Shown here: one piece after another, positions 1-8,518 of the stretch
Layout of the letters: each line of letters begins with the position of its first letter
How positions within the stretch are numbered: position 1 is the first letter of the stretch
Assembly: GCF_041021955.1 (NCBI RefSeq)
Contig: NZ_CP158375.1
Span: forward strand, 2,852,001 to 2,916,000
DNA from: Caulobacter sp. 73W
GTDB lineage: Bacteria > Pseudomonadota > Alphaproteobacteria > Caulobacterales > Caulobacteraceae
DNA length: 64,000 nucleotides
Reading direction: 5' to 3'
The notes under the pieces: generated by a model
Seen by the model: only the letters and a program-made list of their open reading frames with translations
Told to the model about the DNA's origin: nothing
Databases searched by the model: none
Made by a program: the position numbers and the translations under genes

Positions 1-110
1 GGTTGCGTTTGCGAACCGTAGTAGTAAGTTCCTAATTGCAACTCAGTTCCGGCGCGTCGTTTCAATCCACCCTTTCGGCGCGTTCCGGGTGAGAGGCATT
101 TCCGGTGACT

Positions 111-137
111 CGGCCGGGCTCCCTCGGGGCCCGGCCG
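111..137 (+). terminator. Rho-independent-like hairpin upstream of the thiolase gene
   Basis: Nine-base perfect arms (CGGCCGGGC and GCCCGGCCG) with a nine-base loop are followed by CTCTTTT. It could end transcription of a gene left of the window, or lie in the thiolase leader. No gene is visible in the first 196 bases. Confidence 0.6.
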
Positions 138-196
138 CTCTTTTCCCAGGCTGCGGGAGGGGCTAAGTCCTTCGCCAAGCAGAGGAAACAGCAACA

Positions 197-1381
197 ATGA
201 ACTCCGATCCCGTCGTCATCGCCTCTTACGCCCGCACGCCGATGGGCGGTTTCCAGGGCGCGCTGTCCGGCGCCAAGGCGACCGAACTGGGCGCCGTGGC
301 GGTGAAGGCCGCCTTGGAGCGCGCGGGCCTCGCGGCTGACAAGGTCGAGCAGATCGTCATGGGCTGCGTGCTGCCGGCAGGGCTTGGTCAGGCGCCGGCG
401 CGCCAGGCGGCTCTCGGCGCGGGCCTGCCCAAGTCGGTCGAGGCGACCACGGTCAACAAGATGTGCGGCAGCGGCCTGCAGGCGGCGATCATGGCGCATG
501 ACGCCCTTCTGGCCGGCACGGCGCAGGTCATCGTCGCCGGCGGCATGGAGAGCATGACCAACGCCCCCTACCTGCTGGCCAAGCATCGCGGCGGGGCCCG
601 CATCGGCCACGACCGTATCTCGGACAGCATGTACCTGGACGGTCTGGAAGACGCCTATGAGCCCGGCCGCCTGATGGGCAGCTTCGCCGAGGAGGCCGCC
701 GCCGCCTATCAGTTCACCCGCGAGGACCAGGACGCCTACGCCATCGAGAGCCTGGCCCGCGCCCGCAAGGCGGTGGAGGGCGGCGCCTTCGCCCGTGAGA
801 TCGCGCCGGTCACGGTCTCCGGCCGCAAGGGCGACGTCGTGGTCGACCAGGACGAGCAGCCGCTGAAGGCCGATCCGGCCAAGATCCCGACCCTGCGTCC
901 GGCCTTCTCCCGGGACGGCACGATCACCGCCGCCAACGCCAGTTCGATCAGCGACGGGGCCGCCGCCCTGGTCCTGACCCGCGCCAGCGTGGCCGAGGCG
1001 CTGGGCCTGCCGGTGGTCGCCCGCGTCGCGGCCCATGCCGCCCATGCGCATGAGCCGGGCCTGTTCACCACGGCGCCCGTGCCCGCGATGCAGAAGGCGC
1101 TGGCCAAGGCCGGCTGGTCGGCGGCGGATGTCGATCTATGGGAAGTGAACGAGGCCTTCGCCGTGGTCGCCATGATCGCACAGCGTGAACTGGGTATCGA
1201 TCGCGACAAGCTGAACGTCAACGGCGGCGCCTGCGCCCTGGGCCACCCCATCGGCGCGTCCGGCGCGCGCATCGTGGCCACCCTGCTGGCGACGCTGGAA
1301 GCGCGCGGCGCCAGCAAGGGCATGGCGTCCCTGTGCATCGGCGGCGGCGAAGCCGTGGCCATGGCGGTGGAGCGCGTCTGA
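197..1381 (+). CDS. Acetyl-CoA C-acetyltransferase (thiolase)
   Basis: Thiolase of 394 residues, the usual length for the biosynthetic type. It condenses two acetyl-CoA to acetoacetyl-CoA, or runs the reverse cleavage, in the cytoplasm. The nucleophilic cysteine is C90 in the NKMCGSGLQA motif. The C-terminal active-site residues are H350 in GHPIGASG and C380 in LCIGGGE. The ATG start follows an AGAGGAAA ribosome-binding site. No phaB or phaC lies beside it, so a role in polyhydroxybutyrate synthesis is not shown by context. Ketogenic or amino-acid degradation roles are equally possible. A small GNAT-like gene follows 44 bases downstream and may share the transcript. Confidence 0.93.
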   Translation: MNSDPVVIASYARTPMGGFQGALSGAKATELGAVAVKAALERAGLAADKVEQIVMGCVLPAGLGQAPARQAALGAGLPKSVEATTVNKMCGSGLQAAIMAHDALLAGTAQVIVAGGMESMTNAPYLLAKHRGGARIGHDRISDSMYLDGLEDAYEPGRLMGSFAEEAAAAYQFTREDQDAYAIESLARARKAVEGGAFAREIAPVTVSGRKGDVVVDQDEQPLKADPAKIPTLRPAFSRDGTITAANASSISDGAAALVLTRASVAEALGLPVVARVAAHAAHAHEPGLFTTAPVPAMQKALAKAGWSAADVDLWEVNEAFAVVAMIAQRELGIDRDKLNVNGGACALGHPIGASGARIVATLLATLEARGASKGMASLCIGGGEAVAMAVERV

Positions 1382-1425
1382 TCCTGCCGCGTTAGCAAGC
1401 GGCGGACACAGAGGAGACCAGAGCG

Positions 1426-1698
1426 ATGGCCGAGACCTTCACCAACAACGCCGAAGCCGGGCGTTTCGAACTCGATGTGGATGGGAAGCTGGCCTGGGCC
1501 GACTACCGTCGCCGCGAGGGCGTCCTGGTCATTCCGCACGTCGAGGCGGACATGGCGCTGCGGGGCACGGGGGCGGCGGATCGTCTGATGCGTCAGGTGG
1601 CCGGGGCGGTGAAGGCCGACGGTGTGCGAATAGTTCCGACCTGCGGCTATGCTCACGCCTGGCTGCGGCGGCACGAGCCCGATCTGATCGCGAACTGA
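1426..1698 (+). CDS. GNAT-like N-acetyltransferase (YidJ/Gtn type)
   Basis: A 90-residue protein resembling the minimal single-domain acetyltransferases of the COG2388 group. It has an acidic N-terminal strand region, the central PHVEAD...RGTGAADRLM segment matching the acetyl-CoA-binding helix turn, and a C-terminal VPTCGYAHAW segment where the family has a conserved cysteine and aromatic residues. The substrate is not known for most members. An AGGAGA ribosome-binding site precedes the ATG. It lies 44 bases after the thiolase gene on the same strand, probably in the same transcript. Its partner or substrate cannot be told from context. Confidence 0.8.
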   Translation: MAETFTNNAEAGRFELDVDGKLAWADYRRREGVLVIPHVEADMALRGTGAADRLMRQVAGAVKADGVRIVPTCGYAHAWLRRHEPDLIAN

Positions 1699-1707
1699 GA
1701 GGCGAGA

Positions 1708-1727
1708 GGGCGGCGTCGGCGCCGCCC
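1708..1727. terminator. Hairpin between convergent genes
   Basis: Perfect eight-base arms GGGCGGCG/CGCCGCCC around a TCGG loop lie between the ends of the GNAT gene and the convergent small gene. There is only a weak T run, so it may serve both directions as a modest terminator or 3' stabiliser. Confidence 0.55.
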
Positions 1728-1749
1728 TTCACGATCTCGCCTTCAGTCT

Positions 1750-2037
1750 TTAGCGGCTGTTGCGCGCCAAGATCGCGTCCAGCGCCTGGACCCGCACGCC
1801 GGTTTCGTCCGCCAGGCGCTTGGCCAGTTCGCGGGCGCCGACGGGATAGGCTTCGCCGCCGTCGGCGATCTCTTCCGAGATCTTGGCCACCTGCGTCATG
1901 GCGTTCTCGAGGGCCGAAAGGTGCTCGCGGGCGACGGCCCGGGCTTCGGCCTGAAGGCGCATGACGCGCTGGCTGATGGTCTCCGCCGCGGTCGAGCGCG
2001 GCGCAATGTCGGTGACGACGGCAAGCGATGCGGACAT
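1750..2037 (-). CDS. Small conserved hypothetical protein
   Basis: A 95-residue protein of unknown function. The ATG at 2037 is chosen because AAGGGG sits nine bases upstream. An in-frame upstream ATG at 2112 lacks such a site. The protein is helical and soluble, with no signal peptide or membrane segment. An Arg/Ala/Glu-rich helix around residues 22-50 (QRVMRLQAEARAVAREHL) could form a coiled coil, and the C-terminal LAKRLADETGVRVQALDAIL stretch looks like an amphipathic or helix-turn-helix-like pair, though no family could be named. It is transcribed toward the GNAT gene. Confidence 0.65.
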   Translation of the reverse strand: MSASLAVVTDIAPRSTAAETISQRVMRLQAEARAVAREHLSALENAMTQVAKISEEIADGGEAYPVGARELAKRLADETGVRVQALDAILARNSR

Positions 2038-2221
2038 GGGTGCAATCCCCTTGTGGATATGGGTTGGAACACGCCGTCCGGGCTGCGGGGAGGCCGCCTG
2101 GAAGCAACGCACTCACGGTTGAGATAAGCGCTGCGGTCTTCGAAAGTTCCGCGACCTAGGATTGACGAGATGCGGCTGTGGCGCCTTGGACGCAGGCCGC
2201 CCGTTTTGGCCGGATCGTCGC

Positions 2222-2743
2222 TCAGCGCCGCAAGGCCGCGTCCTCGACCAGCCCGGGCGGCTGGCCGGGAGGGCAGGGGCCTTCATGACGCCCTTCGCTG
2301 ATCAGGGTCATCACGCGGGGCGCTCGATCGGGCGCCAGCAGGCTGAGGGTCATCTCGGCGCGCATGCGGGTGCGGAAGTCTCCGGTGAAGCGGGCGCGCA
2401 TCAGGGTCTCGCCGCCATCTCGTGCGCAGCGGGCGGTGACCACATAGGCGCCGCGATGGCTGGTCATGGCCAAGCCGGGACAGCGGATCTGCGCCTCGCC
2501 CATGCTCTGCGCCAGGCTGTGGTCCTGGCCGATGCACTGGACCAGGGTTTCAGGCGGATGGTTGTCCGTGCGTGTGACGGTGCGCCAAAGGCCCGGGCGA
2601 AGCCGCGGCAGTTCCTCGGGCTTCACCACGCGGCCGGGCTGCTGGGGATTGGAGCGGTCAGGCTTCTGGGAGCAGGCGTTGGGCGCCAGGCCGATGAGCC
2701 CCGCCAGCACGAGCGTCCGAGCGGCGGGCGCGATGCGGCGCAT
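2222..2743 (-). CDS. DUF3617-type periplasmic protein
   Basis: A 173-residue exported protein. The N-terminus has a positively charged start, a hydrophobic core and a cysteine at residue 24, so it could be a signal peptide or a weak lipobox. The LRPGLWRTV segment is the recurring opening of DUF3617 domains ('the treatment lowers X' family, common in Proteobacteria). Four further cysteines (in VQCIG, IRCPG, ARCAR and GPCPP) suggest two disulfides in the periplasm. The role of the family is unknown. It stands alone, divergent from the toxin-antitoxin genes that follow. Confidence 0.72.
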   Translation of the reverse strand: MRRIAPAARTLVLAGLIGLAPNACSQKPDRSNPQQPGRVVKPEELPRLRPGLWRTVTRTDNHPPETLVQCIGQDHSLAQSMGEAQIRCPGLAMTSHRGAYVVTARCARDGGETLMRARFTGDFRTRMRAEMTLSLLAPDRAPRVMTLISEGRHEGPCPPGQPPGLVEDAALRR

Positions 2744-2854
2744 GACGGGCTCCAGGGTAAGCGGGGCGAACGACCGCCACAGCCCTAAAGGTCTGTCCTC
2801 ACACTGCTATTCAGATCGTGCTCAAGCGGCGCGTGGACGGCGCAAAGTTCCTAA

Positions 2855-2870
2855 CGTATAACGTTATGCG
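2855..2870. promoter_or_regulatory. Palindromic operator of the HigBA-type operon
   Basis: A near-perfect 16-base palindrome (14 of 16 matching) has the perfect core ATAACGTTAT at 2858-2867. The heptamer CGTTATG is then repeated in tandem (2862-2868, 2869-2875). It ends next to a likely -10 (TATGAT, 2872-2877). Its position is where an antitoxin would bind for autorepression. Binding is inferred. Confidence 0.6.
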
Positions 2871-2882
2871 TTATGATTTTGC

Positions 2883-3164
2883 ATGATCCGCAGTTTCCGT
2901 GACCGCGAGGCAGAGCGCGTATGGACAGGCGAGCGATCGCGTCGGCTGCCCGGCGATATTCAGGCCGTCGCGCTTCGAAAGCTGCGCCTGATAAACGCGG
3001 CTCGCATACTGGAAGACTTGCGGGCGCCGCCTGGAAACCGACTGGAGGCCCTGTCCGGTGATCGCGCGGGTCTTCATTCGATCAGGATCAATCAACAGTG
3101 GCGGATCTGCTTCCGCTGGCGTGAAGGAGAGGCCGAGGATGTCGAAATCTGCGACTACCACTGA
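2883..3164 (+). CDS. higB: RelE/HigB-family mRNA interferase toxin
   Basis: A 93-residue toxin of the RelE/ParE superfamily, HigB branch. Such proteins cut mRNA on the ribosome when the paired antitoxin is degraded. Recognisable elements are the opening MIRSFRDREAERVW, the long helical LPGDIQAVALRKLRLINAA segment, and the C-terminal GLHSIRINQQWRICFRW strand pair that carries the basic catalytic residues in this family. Length is typical. The gene order, toxin first and antitoxin second with an overlap of 26 bases, is the usual higBA order. The start lies only six bases after a probable -10 box, so the mRNA may be leaderless. Confidence 0.9.
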   Translation: MIRSFRDREAERVWTGERSRRLPGDIQAVALRKLRLINAARILEDLRAPPGNRLEALSGDRAGLHSIRINQQWRICFRWREGEAEDVEICDYH

Positions 3165-3456
3165 AGCCGAGCGCCTGCCCAATCCCACGCCGGGGGACAT
3201 CCTCATGGAGGAGTTCCTGGCGCCGCTGGACATGAGCCAGACCGCGCTCGCCAAGGCGCTGGGCGTGCCGCCGCGCCGCATCAACGAGATCATTCTCGGC
3301 AAGCGCGCGGTCACCGCCGACACGGACCTGCGGCTATGCCGCTACTGGGGCCTGAGCGAGGGTTTCTTCCTCAGCCTGCAGATGGAACACGACCTCCTGG
3401 CTCAACGCCGAAAGATTGGCGCCGAGCTGGAGAAGATCGTTCCGAGGGCGGCTTAA
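3139..3456 (+). CDS. higA: HigA-family antitoxin (XRE helix-turn-helix)
   Basis: A 105-residue antitoxin that should bind and neutralise the upstream RelE-like toxin and repress the operon. A helix-turn-helix of the XRE type covers residues 27-58, with MSQTALAKALGVPPRRINEI forming the two core helices. The N-terminal TPGDILMEEFLAPL is the typical HigA/VapI opening. The ATG at 3139 begins the conserved region and overlaps the end of the toxin gene by 26 bases, which fits translational coupling. It ends three bases before the convergent cobS stop codon. Confidence 0.9.
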   Translation: MSKSATTTEAERLPNPTPGDILMEEFLAPLDMSQTALAKALGVPPRRINEIILGKRAVTADTDLRLCRYWGLSEGFFLSLQMEHDLLAQRRKIGAELEKIVPRAA

Positions 3457-3459
3457 GCC

Positions 3460-4470
3460 CTAGGCCACCCGAACCCGCGCGGCGCTTTCCGGCAGGTCCT
3501 GGCCGAAGGCGCGCTGGAAAAACTCGGCAACGGTGGGGCGTTCGAGTTCGTCGCACTTGTTCAGGAAGGTCATGCGGAAGGCGGTGGCGATGTCGCCGCC
3601 GAAGATCTCGGCGTTCTGGGCCCAGGTGATCACCGTGCGCGGGCTCATGACCGTGGAGATGTCGCCGTTCATGAAGGCGTTGCGGGTCATGTCGGCCACG
3701 CGGACCATGGCGGCGATGGTCTGGCGGCCGTCGGCGGTGTCGTAGGACGGGTTCTTGGCGACCACGATGCCGGCCTCGACGTCGTGGTCGAGGTAGTTGA
3801 GCGTGGTGACGATCGACCAGCGGTCCATCTGGCCTTGGTTGATCTGCTGGGTGCCGTGATACAGCCCCGTGGTGTCGCCCAGGCCGATGGTGTTGGTGGT
3901 CGAGAACAGGCGGAAATACGGGTTGGCCCGGATGACGCGGTTCTGGTCCAGCAGGGTCAGCTTGCCGCCGGCTTCCAGGACGCGCTGGATGACGAACATC
4001 ACGTCAGGACGGCCGGCGTCATACTCGTCGAACACCAGGGCGACGGGGCGCTGCAGCGACCAGGGCAGAATGCCCTCGCGGAATTCGGTGATCTGCTTGC
4101 CGTCCTTCAGGACGATGGCGTCCTTGCCGATTAGGTCGATCCGGCTGACGTGGCTGTCCAGGTTCACGCGAACCAGCGGCCAGTTCAGGCGGGCGGCGAC
4201 CTGCTCGATGTGGGTCGACTTGCCCGTGCCGTGATAGCCCTGGACCATCACCCGACGGTCGTGGGCGAAGCCGGCGCAGATGGCCAGGGTCGTCTGCGGG
4301 TCGAACTTGTAGGCCGGATCGATCTCGGGCACGTGCGGGTCGCGATGCGAGAAGGCCGGGACCTTCATGTCGCTGTCAACGCCGAAGGCTTCGCGCACGG
4401 TCACCCACTTGTCGGGGACCAGGGTCAGCAGGGCGTCGGTGTTCGAGGCGGTGTCGGCGAATTCGGGCAT
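3460..4470 (-). CDS. cobS: Aerobic cobaltochelatase subunit CobS
   Basis: AAA+ ATPase subunit of the CobNST complex, which inserts Co2+ into hydrogenobyrinic acid a,c-diamide in aerobic vitamin B12 synthesis. The protein is 336 residues from the ATG at 4470. A GTG three codons upstream is an alternative. It shows Walker [10 protein letters not shown] near residue 80, Walker B LVFDEYD near 145, and the TTNTIG sensor-1 segment. The partner genes cobT and cobN are not in the window. In many alphaproteobacteria cobT lies beside cobS, but here the downstream side holds the convergent toxin-antitoxin pair. A J-domain gene lies 76 bases upstream on the same strand. Confidence 0.93.
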   Translation of the reverse strand: MPEFADTASNTDALLTLVPDKWVTVREAFGVDSDMKVPAFSHRDPHVPEIDPAYKFDPQTTLAICAGFAHDRRVMVQGYHGTGKSTHIEQVAARLNWPLVRVNLDSHVSRIDLIGKDAIVLKDGKQITEFREGILPWSLQRPVALVFDEYDAGRPDVMFVIQRVLEAGGKLTLLDQNRVIRANPYFRLFSTTNTIGLGDTTGLYHGTQQINQGQMDRWSIVTTLNYLDHDVEAGIVVAKNPSYDTADGRQTIAAMVRVADMTRNAFMNGDISTVMSPRTVITWAQNAEIFGGDIATAFRMTFLNKCDELERPTVAEFFQRAFGQDLPESAARVRVA

Positions 4471-4546
4471 GGTCTGCACTTAGAACCTATGGCTTCCAAG
4501 GAAAAGAGGGTCCGTGCGGACGCCTCTCTCCTGACCCAGCGTCAGC

Positions 4547-5191
4547 TTAGACCAGCTTGGCCTTCTGCAGGGTCTTGTAGGCCTTGATGACGCGCTGGAG
4601 CTTGTGTTCGGCCGAGCGGTCCCCGCCGTTGGCGTCCGGGTGGCAGCGCTTCAGCAGCTCTTTATAGCGAGCCTTGATGGCCGGGCCGTCGGCGGAGGCG
4701 TCCAGGTCGAGGTCAGCCAGGGCGCCCCGTTCCAGCTTGCCCAGATGTCGGCCGGCGGCCTCGGTGGCCTCGGCGCGGCGGCGGGCGGCGGCGAACACGC
4801 CGAAGGGATCGTTGAAGGCGCGCTTGTCGCGTGCTGCGGCGGCGGCGGCCTCCCGCGAACGGGAGTCGGCCTTGAACGACCAGGTGGGGCGGTCGCCCGT
4901 GGCGCGCGCCTCCATGTGGCGGCGCATTTCGCCCTCGCTCATGCCGGCGAAGAAGTCCCAGCGCTTGTTGTACTCGGCCGCGTGGGGCTGGCAGAACCAG
5001 TAGTGCTGGTCGGGCAGGTCACGCGACTTGGGGGACTTCGCCGTGGCGGCGGCGCGGCACCCGGCGTGGTCGCAGGCGCGCTCGCCCGGCTTCAGGCGCA
5101 GGACGTCTTCCTCGACGCGAACGGCCTCGTCCTCGCCCTGCTTGGGCGGGCGGACGCGGATGTCGATAAATTTCGGCCGGTACTCGAACAT
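4547..5191 (-). CDS. J-domain co-chaperone-like protein
   Basis: A 214-residue protein with a J domain at the extreme C-terminus, not the N-terminus as in DnaJ. The KRCHPDANGG motif has the HPD triad at about residues 184-186, flanked by the two expected helices. J domains stimulate the ATPase of an Hsp70 partner. The N-terminal half has a CDHAGC pair and, further on, WFCQPH, which could form a C4- or C3H-type zinc site. The middle holds an alanine/arginine-rich linker. It lies next to cobS and divergent from bolA. The substrate is unknown. Confidence 0.85.
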   Translation of the reverse strand: MFEYRPKFIDIRVRPPKQGEDEAVRVEEDVLRLKPGERACDHAGCRAAATAKSPKSRDLPDQHYWFCQPHAAEYNKRWDFFAGMSEGEMRRHMEARATGDRPTWSFKADSRSREAAAAAARDKRAFNDPFGVFAAARRRAEATEAAGRHLGKLERGALADLDLDASADGPAIKARYKELLKRCHPDANGGDRSAEHKLQRVIKAYKTLQKAKLV

Positions 5192-5250
5192 GGATTCAGT
5201 CTAGGTCGCACCTAAATACGTTCAAGAATTGACAAGCCGGGAGAGGCCAT

Positions 5251-5523
5251 ATGGGCGCCGTCACAGATACGATCCACGACAAGCTGACCAAGGCTTTCTC
5301 GCCGGTCCGGCTGGAGATCGTCGATGACTCCGATCGCCATAACGGTCACGCCGGCCATAGGGAAGGCGGCGAGAGCCACTTCAATGTAGTGATCGAGGCC
5401 GCCGCTTTCACCGGGGTGAACCGCGTTCAGCGGCAAAGAATGATCAACAGCGCCCTGGCCGAGGAGCTCGCAGGGCCCGTCCACGCCCTGTCGGTGAAGG
5501 TGCTGGCGCCCGGAGAGGCCTAG
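5251..5523 (+). CDS. bolA: BolA family protein
   Basis: A 90-residue BolA-type protein. Members bind [2Fe-2S] clusters with monothiol glutaredoxins and influence iron-sulfur trafficking and stress morphology. The family signature is visible: the DDSDRHNGHAGHREGGESHFNVVI segment holds the conserved histidines, and the C-terminal RQRMINSALAEEL helix matches the usual HR..V...L pattern. A GGGAGAGG ribosome-binding site lies just before the ATG. The stop codon shares CTAG (5520-5523) with that of the convergent response regulator. Confidence 0.92.
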   Translation: MGAVTDTIHDKLTKAFSPVRLEIVDDSDRHNGHAGHREGGESHFNVVIEAAAFTGVNRVQRQRMINSALAEELAGPVHALSVKVLAPGEA

Positions 5524-5906
5524 GAGCCCGCGGCCGCCTTGGCCGCGATGGTTTCCAGAACGCGCTTCAGGTCGCTTTCGCGGAAGGGCTTTTGCAGGAC
5601 AGCGGCGCCCTTGTGGTCGTCGCTGATGCCCGCCTCGCCGTAGCCGCTGGCGAAGGCGTAGGGCACGCCGCGCTCGCGCAGGACATCGGCGACGGGAAAG
5701 ATCGGGCGGCCGCCCAGGTTGACGTCCAGCAGGGCGGCGTCGATCTCGCCATCGCGGGCCAGGACCAGGGCTTCTTCCAGCTCGGCGGCCGGGCCGACGA
5801 CCACGCAACCCAGATCGTCCAGCATGTCCTCGACAAGCATGGAGACCAGCGCCTCGTCCTCGACCACGAGGATGCGCAGGGATTTCAGGTCGACGGCTTG
5901 CGTCAT
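5520..5906 (-). CDS. Single-domain CheY-like response regulator
   Basis: A stand-alone receiver domain of 128 residues. The acidic pocket E16-D17, phosphoacceptor D61 in LLDVNL, the T/S position in FASGYGE and K106 in LQKPF are all present, so it should be phosphorylatable. The sequence style (VVEDEALVSMLVEDML, LDVNLGGRPIFPVADVL) matches the alphaproteobacterial receivers often paired with HWE/HisKA2 kinases. No kinase gene is adjacent and there is no output domain, so it probably acts by protein contact or in a phosphorelay. It converges on bolA, sharing the CTAG stop. Confidence 0.92.
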   Translation of the reverse strand: MTQAVDLKSLRILVVEDEALVSMLVEDMLDDLGCVVVGPAAELEEALVLARDGEIDAALLDVNLGGRPIFPVADVLRERGVPYAFASGYGEAGISDDHKGAAVLQKPFRESDLKRVLETIAAKAAAGS

Positions 5907-6116
5907 TTAGAGCTCCAAAGCGCGTACGGATAATCGCCCCGCACCGCAGACTGACAGATCATAGTCCGGCGCAGTCGCGCCCGACAGTTTTCTTCCTAGT
6001 CCTTGTCACACGTGGCAAGTCTTGTCGCCTGAATGGCGACGCCTTCGCCCCAATATCGCCATACAACACGTCTGGGTGGCGCCACTGTCCGGCGCCCGAC
6101 ATAGGAACGCTGTTCC

Positions 6117-7403
6117 TTAGGTCGCGGCTTCGTCCAGGCGGGGGCTGACCCGCAGGGCTGTGATCTGGTTGCGCTGGCGGCGCAGGATCTGGAACCGGTG
6201 GCGGTGGAAGATGAAGGTCTGTCCCGGCTCGGGGATGGTCTGGGCCTCGTGGATCACCAGGCCGGCGATGGTCACCGCGTCGCCTTCCGGCAGGTCCCAG
6301 TCCATGGCGCGGTTAAGGTCGCGCACGGTGACGTGGCCGTCGACATTGACCGTGCCGTCAGGCTGGCGGCGCACGCCCTCAACCGCATCGTCATGCTCGT
6401 CGTCGATCTCGCCGACGATCTCCTCGAGGATGTCCTCCAGGGTCACCAGGCCCTGCAGCGCGCCGTACTCGTCGACCACCAGGGCGAAGTGACTGCGCCG
6501 CTTGAGGAAGGCGTTCAGCTGGTCCTTCAGGTTGGTGGTGTCGGGGATGAACCAGGGCTCGCGGGCGATGGCCGCGATGTCGAGGCCGTCCAGGCCGCCG
6601 TCCGCCTCGGCCATGGCCTTCAGCAGGTCCTTGCCGTGCAGGACGCCGACGATGTTCTCGGTCTCGCCGCGATAGAGCGGCAGGCGCGAATGGGCGTTGT
6701 CCAGGGCCTGGGCCACCAGCTGGCGGGCTGGCAGGTCGATGTCGAGCATGACCATGGACTTGCGGTGGACCATGACCTCGGAGACGTCCATCTCCGACAG
6801 GTCCAGCACCCCGCCCAGCATGCGCCGGTCGCGGCCCTCCACCAGGCCTTCGGAGTGGTGGTACTCCACCGCCCCGCGGATCTCCTCGTGGGCGGCGAGG
6901 ACGTCGGTCTCCATCGACAGGTTGATGCCGAAGGGCTTGAGGGTCTGGCGGACGATCCACTGGGCGCCGCGCGCCACGGGGCCGAAGATCTTCACCACGA
7001 TCACGGTCGGGATCGACATGGCGCGGGCCACGTCGTCGGCGCGGGCGATGGCCAGGGTCTTGGGCAGGATCTCGGAGAAGACGACGATCAGCACCGTCAT
7101 CACCGCCGTCGCCATCAGGGCGCCGATGGGGCCGGGGAAGGCCACGGCCAGCACGCTGGTGGTCAGGGCCGAGGCGCCGATGTTGATGACGTTGTTGGAG
7201 AGCAGGATCGCGCCGATCATCTGCTCCTGGTCGGTGTTCAGTCTGTTGACCCGCGCGGCGGCCTTGTCGCCGTCGCGCTCCAGCTGGTGCATGCGGCCCC
7301 GGCTGGCCGCGGTCATCGAGGTCTCGGCCGCCGAGATCAGGCCCGACATGGCCAGCAGCACCGCCAGGGACGGCGCCAGACCCGCCAGGATCGCCCAGAT
7401 CAT
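6117..7403 (-). CDS. CNNM/CBS-domain transporter-like protein (CorB/CorC family)
   Basis: A 428-residue inner-membrane protein. An N-terminal CNNM (DUF21) domain with about three to four membrane segments spans residues 1-150, followed by two CBS domains (about 205-320) and a C-terminal CorC_HlyC domain. Members bind adenine nucleotide in the CBS pair and are linked to Mg2+/Co2+ export or homeostasis. The old hemolysin label is not meaningful. The start overlaps the aroB stop by four bases, making this the last gene of an aroK-aroB-CNNM run. An inverted repeat, AGGAAC-GCT-GTTCCT, lies directly after its stop (6103-6117). Confidence 0.88.
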   Translation of the reverse strand: MIWAILAGLAPSLAVLLAMSGLISAAETSMTAASRGRMHQLERDGDKAAARVNRLNTDQEQMIGAILLSNNVINIGASALTTSVLAVAFPGPIGALMATAVMTVLIVVFSEILPKTLAIARADDVARAMSIPTVIVVKIFGPVARGAQWIVRQTLKPFGINLSMETDVLAAHEEIRGAVEYHHSEGLVEGRDRRMLGGVLDLSEMDVSEVMVHRKSMVMLDIDLPARQLVAQALDNAHSRLPLYRGETENIVGVLHGKDLLKAMAEADGGLDGLDIAAIAREPWFIPDTTNLKDQLNAFLKRRSHFALVVDEYGALQGLVTLEDILEEIVGEIDDEHDDAVEGVRRQPDGTVNVDGHVTVRDLNRAMDWDLPEGDAVTIAGLVIHEAQTIPEPGQTFIFHRHRFQILRRQRNQITALRVSPRLDEAAT

Positions 7404-8518
7404 GGCAGGGCGCCTTCAGACAGCAGGAACGCGCGCACGGCCGCCGCGTCGACGCCCTTGGCGGTGACCGCGTCGCCCAGGGCGCGCGTCAGAATGAAGG
7501 TCAGCTTGCCGCCCTCGGCTTTCTTGTCCTGTCCCATGTGGGCCAGAAGCGCGTCGGCGGCGAAGGGTTCCGCGCGTACCTGGGCCGGGGTCGTCGGCAG
7601 GCCGACGGCGGCGATGGCGGCCTCCGCGCGGGCGGCGTCCTGGGCGGAGCACATCCCCTGGCGGGCGGAGAAGCGGAAGGCCTGGGCCATGCCCACGGCT
7701 ACCGCCTCGCCATGCTTCAGAGCGTCGCCGAAACCCATCTCGCCCTCCAGGGCGTGACCGAAGGTGTGGCCGAGATTCAGCAGGGCGCGACGGCCGGCTT
7801 CCTTCTCGTCCTCTGCGACGATCTCGGCCTTCATCTCGACCGAGCGGGCGACAGCGTGCAGCAGGGCCTCCGGCTCCCGCGCCAGGACCTTAGGGCCGTT
7901 GGCTTCCAACCATTCGAAGAAGGCGAAGTCGCCCAGCAGGCCGTACTTGATCACCTCGGCATAGCCGCAGGCCATTTCGCGGTCGGGCAGGGTGGCCAGG
8001 ACGTCCAGATCCGCCAGCACCAGGCGCGGCTGGTGGAAGGCGCCGATCAGGTTCTTGCCGCGCGGGGTGTCGATGGCTGTCTTGCCGCCCACCGAGCTGT
8101 CCACCTGGGCCAGCAGGGTGGTGGGAATCTGGATGAAGTCGATGCCACGCTTGTAGATCGACGCCGCGAAGCCGGTCAGGTCGCCGACAACGCCGCCGCC
8201 GAAGGCGATGATCATGTCGCCCCGGTCGAGGCTGAGGGCCAGCAGCTGGTCGCTGACCTGGGCCAGGCCTTCCCAGCTTTTCGATTCTTCGCCAGGCGGG
8301 ACCAGGATCATGTCCACGGCGATCCCAGCCTTCTCCAGGGCGGCGGACAGTCGCTCTCCGTGATGCTCGGCCACGTCGGCGTCGGCGACGATGGCGGTGC
8401 GCTTGCGCTTTAGCAGCGGGGCGATGCGCTCGCCGGCCGTGTCGATCAGGCCGGGGCCGACGACCACGTCATAGGCGCGATCGCCCAGGCCGACAGGAAT
8501 GGTGCGGATCTTGGTCAT
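7400..8518 (-). CDS. aroB: 3-Dehydroquinate synthase
   Basis: Second step of the shikimate pathway: DAHP to 3-dehydroquinate, NAD- and Zn-dependent, cytoplasmic. The length of 372 residues is typical. Visible motifs are the NAD-binding [35 protein letters not shown], and the zinc ligand regions [15 protein letters not shown] and [10 protein letters not shown]. It overlaps aroK and the CNNM gene by four bases each, so the three are cotranscribed and probably translationally coupled. The aroK-aroB order is the common one in Proteobacteria. Confidence 0.96.
   Translation of the reverse strand: MTKIRTIPVGLGDRAYDVVVGPGLIDTAGERIAPLLKRKRTAIVADADVAEHHGERLSAALEKAGIAVDMILVPPGEESKSWEGLAQVSDQLLALSLDRGDMIIAFGGGVVGDLTGFAASIYKRGIDFIQIPTTLLAQVDSSVGGKTAIDTPRGKNLIGAFHQPRLVLADLDVLATLPDREMACGYAEVIKYGLLGDFAFFEWLEANGPKVLAREPEALLHAVARSVEMKAEIVAEDEKEAGRRALLNLGHTFGHALEGEMGFGDALKHGEAVAVGMAQAFRFSARQGMCSAQDAARAEAAIAAVGLPTTPAQVRAEPFAADALLAHMGQDKKAEGGKLTFILTRALGDAVTAKGVDAAAVRAFLLSEGALP

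Noticed and set aside
6004..6030. Second ECF41-type promoter (TGTCACA) upstream of the response regulator region
   Set aside because: The TGTCACA is present, but 16 bases later the sequence reads GCCT and not CGTC, and no gene starts downstream in that direction.
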